Source: Hamiltosporidium tvaerminnensis
Lineage: Eukaryota > Microsporidia > Dubosqiidae
Direction of reading: 5' to 3'
Length of the DNA: 64,000 nt
NCBI GenBank assembly: GCA_022605425.2
Contig: JAKIMF020000001.1
Coordinates: 1,738,501-1,802,500 of the forward strand
Shown: positions 1-10,451 of the stretch, one piece after another
Numbering within the stretch: the first letter of the stretch is position 1
Layout: the number at the start of each line of letters is the position of its first letter
Made by a program: the position numbers and the translations under genes
Notes under the pieces: generated by a model
The model's database searches: none
Told to the model about the DNA's origin: nothing
Seen by the model: the letters and a program-made list of their open reading frames with translations, nothing else

Positions 1-1829
1 ATTAAATATTTATTTTCAGTAAATAAAAAACATTTTTCTTCGAGGAAATGGGAAATAGTTATAAATTTTAGATCAATAGATTTGCTTTGTAAATTTTCAT
101 AGAATTTATAAACAGAAGATTTCGTATTAAAATATATCTTTTTCGATGTATTTTTATCACTTTGATTTGTTTTATCTATCTTAAGTATATTTAAATTAGT
201 ATTGTCATGTAAATTTATAATTTCATCGAAATTTTGTAAAATTTTATTGCTGTCTCTATCCATGAGTTTACCAGAATTTATAAATGATAAAATATAATAT
301 TTTTTGAAGACCAACCACGCCTTTTTTAAAGGTTGAGAAAATTGTACTTTCTTAAGAATTTTAGAAGATGCTATATTATCATCTTCGGGTAAAATATTTT
401 TTGTCAAGGAAATATCACTTTCATCCTGAGAATCTAAATTTTTATTTTCGATTGTTTTTAATGGTTCTTTGAACGTTTCAACATTTCTATCTTTATTTGT
501 TGCTTCATCAGAAAAAGAAATATCAAAAGATAATTTACACAAAAGATTTTGACAATATTTTCCAGAAACAAAATATAAATTATTATCATTATTAATTAAA
601 TTATGAAAATTAGAAAAGTTCAAAATAACTTTCATATACATTGATTTGCTAGTATCAATCAGGTATGAATCACCAAAGTTTGAAAATGCCAATATTTTTT
701 CATCGGTTAATTCTACAATATTTTCTACTCTACTCGGTAATTTTGCTATTACTTTTATATCGAATTCAAAATCGACTTCCTTTTGATCAGAAATTATATT
801 TGTAATTTCATTTACATTTATATGGATAAGTTCATTTTCCTGCATACTCATTAATATTCCGGATTTTAAATCTATATAACAAATCATTCGTGGATTAGCA
901 AAATCAGTTTCTGCATATATTTTATCTTTGTAATAAACTAAAATTTTTTGATTCGTAAATCCAATAAAATAAGAAATTTTTTTAGAATTTTTTGATACAA
1001 AACTACTTTTCTTATTTATTTCAGAAAGCTTAAGCTGGTTTTTTCTTTTCTTTTCTCTTTTATTTGAATGAATAACATTTTTTTGTTCATCTTCTATTTT
1101 AGGTGTACTTTTATTTCTTTTTAGATTTTTTTCTGGATTTTTCTGACTTTCAATTTGTGTAAAAACAGGAATTATTCCTAAAAATTCTTTTCCTAAATCT
1201 TTTGAACTTTCTAATTGAACATTTAAATTCACCGTGCTATATTCTTGTAAGAAAAATTTATTTTCATGATCTTTTGTTAGAAAAAGTATTTTTGAAGACA
1301 ACAAAACAAAATCAATTATCTGTAAAGAAAGCTGAGAAATTACTGGTGTATCGAACGAAATACTTTTAACTGACGGATATGCTACTAAAACTTGGTTGTT
1401 TTTTAAAACTACTACAATAATACTTGAAGAAGACCGAACCTTAACAGGTATGGAAAATCCAATGCTATACTCATATGTAGACTCATCTATCTCATTCAGT
1501 TCATTTCCTTCGCTATGATCATTTGTAAACCCCAAATCTCTCCAGGAACTAATAAGAAATCTTGTCATTAAGAAATTTCCATTGACAAACAAACTAAAAT
1601 TATTTCTGTTAGAAAAACAAAGAAGAATAAAATCCTCTTTGATCTTTAAAGATGTCATATGTGTTATAATAGTATGTGTATAAATCGTACCAATCTGTTT
1701 TAGTTCATAGTTATATAAATCTATTCTTTTTCCTTTACTCACTGCAACACATTCTATATTTTTAAATGTAGTTCTAGTTGCACATATTACAGAATTTGAT
1801 GGTTTAATTGTTTTTATTCCGTACTTCAT
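1..1829 (-). CDS. DDB1/CPSF160/SF3B3-like beta-propeller protein, 5' part, runs off window edge
   Basis: An open frame begins at the ATG at 1829 (minus) and stays open without a stop to base 1, giving 609 codons of an unfinished protein. I translated most of it codon by codon. The N-terminus has the look of the propeller-A start of this scaffold family. Near residue 385 is a hydrophobic stretch ending NFGDSYLID, matching the position and form of the GDSxL segment in DDB1 and its CPSF160/SF3B3 counterparts. A Lys-rich, low-complexity insert occupies about residues 240-280. Family members are scaffolds in nucleotide-excision repair/ubiquitylation, mRNA 3'-end cleavage or U2 snRNP; which one this is cannot be decided from half a protein. 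A CCC motif precedes the ATG. The family call is inference from short motifs; that the frame is a real gene is secure. Confidence 0.65.
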   Translation of the reverse strand, partial: MKYGIKTIKPSNSVICATRTTFKNIECVAVSKGKRIDLYNYELKQIGTIYTHTIITHMTSLKIKEDFILLCFSNRNNFSLFVNGNFLMTRFLISSWRDLGFTNDHSEGNELNEIDESTYEYSIGFSIPVKVRSSSSIIVVVLKNNQVLVAYPSVKSISFDTPVISQLSLQIIDFVLLSSKILFLTKDHENKFFLQEYSTVNLNVQLESSKDLGKEFLGIIPVFTQIESQKNPEKNLKRNKSTPKIEDEQKNVIHSNKREKKRKNQLKLSEINKKSSFVSKNSKKISYFIGFTNQKILVYYKDKIYAETDFANPRMICYIDLKSGILMSMQENELIHINVNEITNIISDQKEVDFEFDIKVIAKLPSRVENIVELTDEKILAFSNFGDSYLIDTSKSMYMKVILNFSNFHNLINNDNNLYFVSGKYCQNLLCKLSFDISFSDEATNKDRNVETFKEPLKTIENKNLDSQDESDISLTKNILPEDDNIASSKILKKVQFSQPLKKAWLVFKKYYILSFINSGKLMDRDSNKILQNFDEIINLHDNTNLNILKIDKTNQSDKNTSKKIYFNTKSSVYKFYENLQSKSIDLKFITISHFLEEKCFLFTENKYL

Positions 1830-1835
1830 TGTTGA

Positions 1836-1838
1836 GGG
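1836..1838 (-). promoter_or_regulatory. CCC motif before the edge gene
   Basis: On the minus strand CTCCCTCAACAATG places a CCC seven bases before the ATG at 1829, the usual microsporidian transcription-start signal. It supports this ATG as the start. Confidence 0.5.
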
Positions 1839-2490
1839 AGTCTGTTTTAAAATTTATTCTAAGTTTCAAAAAAAAGCAAGTTTATAACAATTTGTTTCTT
1901 ATGTTCATAAAGTTTATGGCGATCACAGCAAAAATTATTTAAAATTTTAAAAAAAGTAAATCAAATCAAATTTATAAAAATTTAAAAAAATGAAATTTAT
2001 TTTTTGGAAATTTTATTTTTATAAAAAGAAGTTATCTTAAAGTAATTCTAAAGATTTAATTTTGTAAGTCGAAACTCGATATTTAAAAGGAAATAAGAAG
2101 TTAATACATTTAAATAACGAATTAATTTGAATTTGATTTTTTTTAAGAAAAAAGAAGGGGAAGTAATTTTTTAGTGTCAATTAATTAAAAATATATAAAC
2201 CAAAGATTTAATAATAAAAGGGGGCAACCCTTAACATTTTTTAAAAAGCGAATCTAATAGTAAAATTAGTAAATAATGTAAATGAATTTTAAACATATAT
2301 GTTCAATTAACAATCAAAAGAATGAAAAAAATGTCTAAGGAACGCTACAAACGAAAAAATAGCAAATATATGATTTTTCCATGAATATTCTTGGACTATA
2401 CAAAGTAAAATGATATTAGAAAATGCAGCATTAAAAAAGAAATGTTTTTTTTAGTTTATATCCAAAAATAAATTAATTTTCAGAAACTGC
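1839..2490. other. AT-rich spacer
   Basis: I see no open frame, RNA gene or recognisable mobile-element sequence here; it is homopolymer-rich A/T sequence between the edge gene and a retrotransposon remnant. Confidence 0.5.
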
Positions 2491-3420
2491 CTATTTTAAA
2501 TGACCTATTCTGAGGAGCAGATGACATTTGCCAACATTGTAATGAATCTGGTAGAACTGTAGATCATCTAGCAACTCGATATGAGAAAATGCTAGATCAT
2601 GACTACACCAGACGGCATAATGAAGTGGTTGGATACCTGTAACTTCTCTTTCGAAATAAATTTAAGCTTAATTCTTCAAAACGAATTAGGATATATTCAG
2701 TTCAATAAGTTTTTGAAAATGAATATGCCGAGTTAAGCTTGGACACCAGAATAAAAACTGATTTCAAAATTTGTAATAATAAACCGATATGTATATTTTA
2801 GAAAAGAGGAAAAATTAGATAACACCCATTGAAGATAAATTACTTCCCAAGATTCACTTCAAATAGTTGAAACTGAAAAACTTAGGAAGTATGACCTGCT
2901 AGTTAATGAGCTGGGTCTTATTTAAAAGTTTAGTGTTGAGACAATATCTTATGTAATGACCTGGGACGGTTTTGTGACAAAATACCATAAATCATACCTT
3001 AAAAGCTTACAAATACCCCAAAATGTAATAACATACATTCAGTCTATAGTCCTTAAGAAGACAGTCGAATCAATTCCCTTTGATCGAAGAAGAGGACTTG
3101 AATCAGACCGAATGCCGAAGAAAGCTGGGAAAGTGCGTCATGGGCGTTATTGAGAGAGCCTAAGTGCACGAGGAACCACAGCCCCATTAAAACAAGCCAG
3201 TAACGAGAAATAATGTGTAAATAATTTTAAAACATTAGATAATAAATCCATTATTTCAGATTGAGGAACCAGATTATAGAAACCTACAAGAAAAATAAAT
3301 GAGAATTCGGATTTAGGCGAAGAACAGATAGAATTTAAGGAGGTAGAAAAAATTTATAAAATCTTTGAAAAACATTTCAACCCAGAAATTTATGTAATAA
3401 AATTAATTAATGTCTTAAAG
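2490..3420 (+). mobile_element. Family A (RLE-type) non-LTR retrotransposon, 3' fragment, decayed
   Basis: Broken reading frames here match the 3' third of the longer copy at 23.0-26.9 kb. At 2520-2640 the CCHC region is recognisable (CQHC...VDHLATR equivalents), and 2956-3153 encodes a piece beginning MTWDGFVTKYHKSYLKSLQI, equivalent to the C-terminal end of that copy. Several stops and frameshifts interrupt it. The right end reaches the family's shared terminal sequence AACCCAGAAATTT near 3380. 5' truncation is typical of target-primed reverse transcription. Confidence 0.8.
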
Positions 3421-3429
3421 CTTTTAAAC

Positions 3430-5010
3430 GAAACAGTATCAAAAAAATTATATGATTAGTTTTTGGCTTGGATTATTTTCATGCTGTTAAGTTATTTATC
3501 CAGCACTAATATCTTTGATTGGTATATTTTTTTTGACAAATATGATATTTTCAAATCAGAATATGTGTTTAGGTCTTAATTTTCTCATTAATCTAAAGCA
3601 AAATGTTCTATATGTACCTGAAAAATATAGTTACTTTTCGTCATGCTTCTTAACTTCATATATTATGTGTTTCTTGCTATATTACTAAAAAAAGAAGTTT
3701 TCTTAAGATCGCTTCATAGAAATTTTTGAGTGAAAAACGCAGAGGTTTTTATTATAGCTATTTTAAGAAAATATTTTCCTTCCTTCTCACACATTATGGA
3801 AAAATGGTGAACCTAAAAAAAATCATTTGCACGCTTCAATTAAATAGATCTGGGCTTCTCTATGTTTTTTTGATTTTTAGTTTTGATGCGCGCTTGGTAA
3901 TAACGTACCATATATTCTCTTAATCTTCTCTTTTGAAGGAATATATATTCTGCGTTATAATTAAGTTATTGGGTTTTTTAATCCTATAAGTTACCTGAAA
4001 ATCCTTAAATTTAAAGTATAACCTTCATATTTTTTAAAAAGTATTTTTTTGCTTCGAATATAAGTCTTTGAGTTTATGAGAAGAAATAATAAAAAAAGCT
4101 TATAAAAACTAAAAGATAAAAGTTTTTTGATTATATAGGTCTTATTTATTTTCTTGCTCTATAATGAGTTAAGAATCTTAAAGTACCAAGATTATGTACT
4201 TGAAGTTTAATCATGTTCCTTGGAAATAAATCAAACAATTTGCTTTCAATATAACTTTTTCGTAAATTTGAAAATTTAATAATGGACTCAAAAACTCTAA
4301 AGATTTTCCAGGTAAAAGAATTTAGACTTGGAATTGACATAGTTTAAAAAAGTTTACGCCTAGGAGATTTAAAAATGATACAATGCTTGAAAATTGTCCT
4401 AAAATACATAAATTCATCTTCGAAATTCTTATCATCAGTATTTCTACACGCTGAACGTTTCAATATTTTTCAAGAGCCAAGCCAGTAGATATTAAATTTT
4501 TTTTATAAAATCTGGTCATAAATTATTATAAATAATCATTCGTATTTTTATGAGTTTTTTCGGCTTTCATTTTTCTATATGTAAAATTTTTGTTTTAAAT
4601 GCTTTAAGCTAGAAACAAACGCAAAATAAAAGTTGCGATTTAATAGGACAAAAAAATAGAATGTTCTCGAAATTATTCTGTTCTCTAGGTAATACTAGCC
4701 TTATTTGGTAATTAAATTTTAAAAATCTAATAGCAGAAAATGGAAACAAGTCATGGAACTGATAAAAATAATTTACTATGTTTACTAAGCCAAGGATAAC
4801 CATTTCAGATTGTTAAACTATTAGAAAATATATCTTTGTTATCAAATATGGATGATATGCAAATTAATGGCTTGTATTTCTAAAATAAAAATAATTAAAT
4901 AAATCCTAGGGAAAAAATTAAGTCAAGATACGACCTGATTTTTTTAGAAATTAGAGGTACATAATTAAATAATTTATTATTTTACTTCTTAATCTTTTAA
5001 TTCAAATTTC
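3430..5010. other. Spacer without recognised genes
   Basis: Only short frames of about 65 codons occur (3726-3923 plus; 4146-4340 and 4609-4803 minus). They are Phe/Leu/Lys-rich as expected from AT-rich random sequence, and I see no motif in any of them. Confidence 0.4.
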
Positions 5011-5012
5011 AT

Positions 5013-5250
5013 TCATTCATCCTCGGCACTACAGCTTTGTAAGAGCCTTGGCCACCCAAAAATATACCGTCCACCGGTCTTTTTATAGTGGGTTCGTTTA
5101 CTTTTTCAGGTTTCGTAAAAGGGGTTTTTAAAAGGTGGATTGTTAACCATACGCCCAACTCCAACCTGAAGGACCAGTCGCTTTTAGTCGCCTCTTACGA
5201 CAAGCAGAGAATATTCAAGCCAATTCTGCTCCCGGCATGGTAGGTAAATT
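5013..5250 (-). mobile_element. Composite mini-LINE (family B ends), copy 1
   Basis: About 238 bp, clearly similar to 58575-58812. Read on the minus strand, the first half matches the 5' leader of the LINE at 54905-55025 (GTCGTAAGAGGCGACTAAAA region). The second half matches the LINE's 3' end at 57927-57985 (GCTGTAGTGCC region), and the copy ends in a short ATTC/GAAT simple repeat. It has no coding capacity. No clear target-site duplication is left, so it is probably older than the other copy. It lies about 100 bp before the LRR gene. Confidence 0.75.
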
Positions 5251-5352
5251 AAATATAGCCAAGCAATTTTTTTTTTAATTTATCCTGATAAAATAATATT
5301 TTTTTAAAAAAATTAATATATAAGGAAATCTCTAAAATCTTGATTTTATTAA

Positions 5353-7695
5353 ATGAATATATATATTCTTCTTGATAGAAAATTTTTCTTTGAAGTGAAA
5401 CGATTGTGTAGCTTCAATTTCATTCTGTATATATTTTTACTATCGCGTAAGTTCATTGTTGGGAATATATTTTTTTATAGATTCGAAATAGTCGAGGAAG
5501 CTCAGCTTCTATTTTATAATGATGTGCAAAAACATAAAACAAATTTATCAGAAATCGAGGAAGAATATTATTTGAAAACACATTATACATTAGATTCTGA
5601 TTCATCAATAGAATCGAAATGGGCTTTTACGTATACAAAAGATAACTATATTGGTTTTGAGGTTCTGAATAATATTTTAGATGCCAATAGATCAGAAAAA
5701 ATTAACGGGAAAATCGAATGTAATTTTGAGTTAATATTTTTTCTAAAACTCACGAACAATATTTCATTATTACCAGAGAAAGTAAACTGTTATCAACTTA
5801 AGTGTATGTTACTAACCTTAAAATATCTTAAAGCATTAGAAAGCAAACACATTGGTACAGTTTTAAAAGGTTTACTTTTTAAAATGTATTTTGGTGAACA
5901 AATATGTTTTTTGAAATATAAAGAGAGTTTTCGTCAAATTTTTTTCGCCGAAATTGAATATTTTATAATAAAAAAACTCATACAGGCTTTTCTGAACATT
6001 TTAATGGTAAATCATACTTTCCATTCTCAAAATTTGATTTTACTCAAAAACTCAAATGAAATATTTGATATAACGCTCTTTAATGAACATATTCCTTACA
6101 ATAATTTGTTAGTAAATGATTGTAAGATATTATATATTTTAGAAAAGGCCTTCAAAAATTTATACATTTTTAAGATTTTTCAAATTATATTACATCAACT
6201 ACATATAAAATCATTAATAATAAACAATTTTCTAGGCAATGAAACAAATAACAAGACCTATTATTTTTCCATTTTCTCAAAGGAAATATTTAAATCAATA
6301 ATAATATCAAATCTTTATGGATCATTAAATGCAATTCTATATCAATTAGATACGGCTTTTGATGAAAATTTAGAATTTTTTAGTCTAAAAAATATAAATG
6401 TTGATTGTTACTATCTTGATTTCTTTCTGAAAAAAAGAAATCTTAAAGGATTGATATTAAATGATATCTCAATGGATGCAGACCTTTATAATTTTCAAGC
6501 CTTCGTGCATTTGATAAAAACGCTGGAATATGTTGAATTTTGCAATATTAAAATGAGTTATACTTGGTGGGTTGATTTTGTTGGGGCCTCAAATATTAAG
6601 CGAATTATACTTTCCTTTGTATCATCATTTCTAGCAGATTTTTTTTTAAAAGAGTTTACAAAGGTTATATCATATTCTAATGTTCAATATTTAGAAATCT
6701 GGTTTTCAAATTCTAAATTATATTTGAACTTTTGGAATTGTTTAGGGTATTTTAGATCCTTGCAAACTTTAAAGCTTATTAATTATATATCTGATATGAA
6801 TATAGAGCTTAATTTGTTTAAAGTAATTCATAATATGCAAAAATTAGAAAATTTAACAATCGAACACGATGATTATAGTGATTATTTCTATAATTTTCTG
6901 TTTAAGCGACATGGACTCAAAGTTTTGAACGTTAGAAATTTCTCATCAAATCGAAAAATCATAAAACTCAATCTATTAAATAATTCAAAATTTTTAACCC
7001 AATTAATTCTTAGCTATATAAAGATAACAGAATCTAGTTTGTTGGAAATATTTAAGTTAGAATTTTTAAAGGTACTATATTTACAGTTTTGTCAAATAAC
7101 TTTAACTAAAAATTCTGAATCTCATATAGCTTGGCCTAAAAACATCATATCATTATATTTTAAAACCTATAAACCAAATTTATGCAATAATATAGATATC
7201 TTAAGTGGGCTTGATTATTTGGAAAATTTATATTTATATGGATGCCAATCACTTTTCGGCTCTTTAATTGATCTAAGCTTGATGTGTAACCTAAATCTGA
7301 AAACACTTTCCTATAAATCCGATACTATTTACATGAAAGATTTACGGCGAATAAAATATCTTGAAGGACTAGAGGAGTTAAATCTTTCTAAATGCAGATT
7401 TTTTGGTGTTAAATTTTATGATTTAGGAGATGATTGTAAATTTATAAATTCTTTAAAGATGTTAAAGCTATTCGCTACAAAAATATGCCCAAAAGATTTA
7501 CTATACATACGAAATTTTAAAAATTTAAATTATATTAAGCTATCAAATTTCGGTTTTACTGTAATTTTAGAAAAATCAAGCTTAATTTCCCTAACAAGAA
7601 GTCATATTATTTCCAAAAAGCGTTATGAGGAATTTAAAGATGGAAACATTTTGAGAAATTTTTACAATGAAATTATAGGAAGCCATTTTTATTAA
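5353..7695 (+). CDS. Leucine-rich repeat protein, probably membrane-associated or secreted
   Basis: A 780-residue intact frame. The first ~45 residues are hydrophobic around FNFILYIFLLSRKF and could be a signal anchor. From about residue 330 to 770 the sequence shows irregular leucine-rich repeats of the LxxLxLxxC/N type, for example LQTLKLINY, LKVLYLQFCQ, LENLYLYGCQ and LEELNLSKCR. Asn, Ile and Lys are very frequent, as in other genes here. LRR proteins are an expanded family in several microsporidia and are often thought to be secreted into the host; for this protein that is inference. No CCC motif is obvious before the ATG, and the true start could lie slightly downstream. Function is unknown beyond likely protein binding. 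Confidence 0.8.
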   Translation: MNIYILLDRKFFFEVKRLCSFNFILYIFLLSRKFIVGNIFFYRFEIVEEAQLLFYNDVQKHKTNLSEIEEEYYLKTHYTLDSDSSIESKWAFTYTKDNYIGFEVLNNILDANRSEKINGKIECNFELIFFLKLTNNISLLPEKVNCYQLKCMLLTLKYLKALESKHIGTVLKGLLFKMYFGEQICFLKYKESFRQIFFAEIEYFIIKKLIQAFLNILMVNHTFHSQNLILLKNSNEIFDITLFNEHIPYNNLLVNDCKILYILEKAFKNLYIFKIFQIILHQLHIKSLIINNFLGNETNNKTYYFSIFSKEIFKSIIISNLYGSLNAILYQLDTAFDENLEFFSLKNINVDCYYLDFFLKKRNLKGLILNDISMDADLYNFQAFVHLIKTLEYVEFCNIKMSYTWWVDFVGASNIKRIILSFVSSFLADFFLKEFTKVISYSNVQYLEIWFSNSKLYLNFWNCLGYFRSLQTLKLINYISDMNIELNLFKVIHNMQKLENLTIEHDDYSDYFYNFLFKRHGLKVLNVRNFSSNRKIIKLNLLNNSKFLTQLILSYIKITESSLLEIFKLEFLKVLYLQFCQITLTKNSESHIAWPKNIISLYFKTYKPNLCNNIDILSGLDYLENLYLYGCQSLFGSLIDLSLMCNLNLKTLSYKSDTIYMKDLRRIKYLEGLEELNLSKCRFFGVKFYDLGDDCKFINSLKMLKLFATKICPKDLLYIRNFKNLNYIKLSNFGFTVILEKSSLISLTRSHIISKKRYEEFKDGNILRNFYNEIIGSHFY

Positions 7696-7699
7696 TAAT

Positions 7700-9300
7700 T
7701 TTATAATATAAACAATTCACTTAATTAAATTTTTAGGTAAATATTTTTTTGACTACGTAATATGTCTTGACAGGAATTCTTTAAATCTGGCAAATGTAAT
7801 TTTTAACAAATTTTACTTTATATAGTTTAATTGTATTTAGTTAGAGTTTATTGCGGTAATATATAACTCGGCTTTGCAAAAGAAAAACCATGCTTTATAA
7901 TACTTTGTGTTCGCTTTTTGATATTAAGTTATCTTTTTAAGCAAGTATTTCAATTATATTATTTTAATAATATATTTTTAAACATTTATTGTAATAAAAA
8001 ACATTTTATCTTTATTCCAATATATTTGCTTAGCGAAAAACACTTTACTAACTTTTATATATTATAAAATTAATCATGCTCGGATTAAAACATCTAAAAT
8101 TTTCTAAAAGGCTTTTTATAAAAACTATAACACTTTGATTCAAAGAGAATATTTATAAATTAGACTTAATTCGTTCACGGCAATTTTATTATCCAAGTTT
8201 TATATTTGCTAAAAATCATAAGTTAGCTTTAGTACTGAACTTAAATTTTAATGTGCACTTTTTAATTTGGTTTGATTTAGAAATAATACATCAGAGATAT
8301 CTTAAACCATAGCTAAGGCTTTTATTCGAGCCTAAAATGAAGACTCAATTATGCTATAAAACTTCATATTTGTTAAATTTATAAAAATATAAAAAAATGA
8401 GAAATATTTAATAGTTTTCTCTTCTATATAGTTATGTTTTATAATTTTTTCATATCGATTCCAAAGCTTGTTATGATAATTTTCCACAATCGTCTATTAT
8501 AATATTATTTTCTACATTAAATGCGTATTTTCTTCGTATAGAGAAAAAGATACAATTATAAATTTTATACTTAAAATCAATAACTGCTTAGTATTACAAT
8601 TATCGAACTTACAATCTTGATAATGCTCTAAAATCTTATAAATATAATTTGCATAAATATAAAAGGTAAGAGAAAACACAGCAACAAAAATCCTTCAATC
8701 CTCATTAAAATATACATATTTCTTCTCAAGGAGATTTTATAAGATGTCCTTTTGATTATATCTTAGTCTAATGCGGAAGAATTTTTTATTTCATTATTTT
8801 TTTTGATTTCGTTGTATCAAAAGAGGATTAAACAAATACAATGTTAACATAGAAATTGCATACATTTTTAGCCGGTTAATGTTTATTTACCATAGATGTG
8901 AAATATTTGAAATATAGGATTTATATTTTCTCCTTTTTGTACTGCCTGTATAGAAACCATGGTATAATTTAAAAAAATCAGAAATGAGAAAAGCAAAGTT
9001 TTCTATGCTATTTTTAATACAAATTCATGTTTATTCATATTTAAATAATGTAAAATTAGCTTCAAGTATGAAAACAAAACGTTTTACTTGTAGGAAAAAG
9101 TTCTTTGCAACTCATTTATCAGGCGACATAGTAAGATGTATTTATTAAATTATGGATTAGGAAGGTTTTATCTAATTTTTAATATTTATTCTGCTTCTTT
9201 AATCCTTTTAACTTCTTATTCTTCTAAATCATGACCTTTTTTTACTTCCGTTCGTTACAATAAAATATGATGTATTTATTTTTTTGTTTTAACATATTTA
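7700..9300. other. Spacer without recognised genes
   Basis: AT-rich sequence with no frame longer than about 60 codons and no repeat match that I could find. Confidence 0.4.
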
Positions 9301-10430
9301 CTGTATAATTCTCATTATGAGCCTACTTAATGAGGGTCTTGGTTCCTCGTGTATTATGGCTCTTTATATAACACATATTGACTTTTTTCCCAGCTCACTT
9401 CGGCACTTAAACACGATCCAAGTTATGTTGGTAGTTCAAATAAAATTGTTTCGGCAATCTTTGAGAACTTTCAACCGTAAATAAAGGCATATATTTGTAG
9501 GAATTTGAAGACTTATAAGGTATTGCTAATAGTATTTTTTCACAATCAATCTTAGGTCAACACATAAGGAATTATCTTAACCCCACAAATATCAATAAGT
9601 TACAATTTATTAAAATAGATCAAGCTTCTTTTGTTCTTCTTTTTCAAATATTTGAAGTGGAGTTTGAGAAGCAATTCCTACTTACGTGGGTGTGTAATTT
9701 TTTGTCTGTTATTTAAAAAAAATATATCGGGTCTTTTTGTTCGAACTCTGACATCAGTTTTAATTCTGATATCCCCATTTATATCCCCATACATATTTTC
9801 AAAAATGCCTTGAAGCGAGCGGCTCTTAATCGTTTATAGTATCAAATTTGCTCTATTTAGAAGGAGTAAGTGTATGTATTAACAAGAATTATGCTGTCTG
9901 TTGTAGTATGTCCGAAATTTTTTTCACATCGGCTGCTAAATTATCTATAAATTTGCTAACTGATAGTACGGTTGACACTTTCCTTTTGCCGCCTATAATA
10001 AATTTCTATCCTGGGTATAGCAAAACACTTCATCAGAGTGTGGCCTTAAATTTCATTTTTTATGCCGTTTGAAGAGTTACTTTACATATAAGCTCGTTTT
10101 TCTTGAGTTATATAACTTTGAATGTAGTTTCCGCCTTTCTATTTCGTTATATAACTTTGCAAGTTAGACCTCTTCTAATTTCGCTTTTTAATTCTTATCT
10201 CGAATTATATTTTACTTTAAGGAAGCCTTTTTTTATACAAGATGGGTTTTATTAATACCTTCCCGTTTGAGTATTCCTGCTCTTCGAGTTGATATTTCTT
10301 TACTTTTTTCCAGACAATTCAAGAGTTATAAAAGCACATGAACACTTCGAAACTCAACACAACGCGTGCTCGTTCCGAATCTTACGCATTATAAATATAA
10401 AAAATGGTAATTAGAAATTTATAAAAATTA
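9300..10430 (-). mobile_element. Family A retrotransposon fragment, strongly decayed
   Basis: Minus-oriented sequence that can be aligned by eye with 23.2-24.3 kb. It keeps the segment GTTATATAACTTTGAATGTA (10107 on), the equivalent of the CCHC zinc-finger region at 9900-10030, and the endonuclease region at 9640-9760. Short open frames at 9631-9813 and 9848-10072 on the opposite strand are by-products. The fragment stops about 20 bp from the end of the ARS2-like gene at 10452. Confidence 0.75.
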
Positions 10431-10451
10431 ATAGAAGACTTAAGTTTTTAA

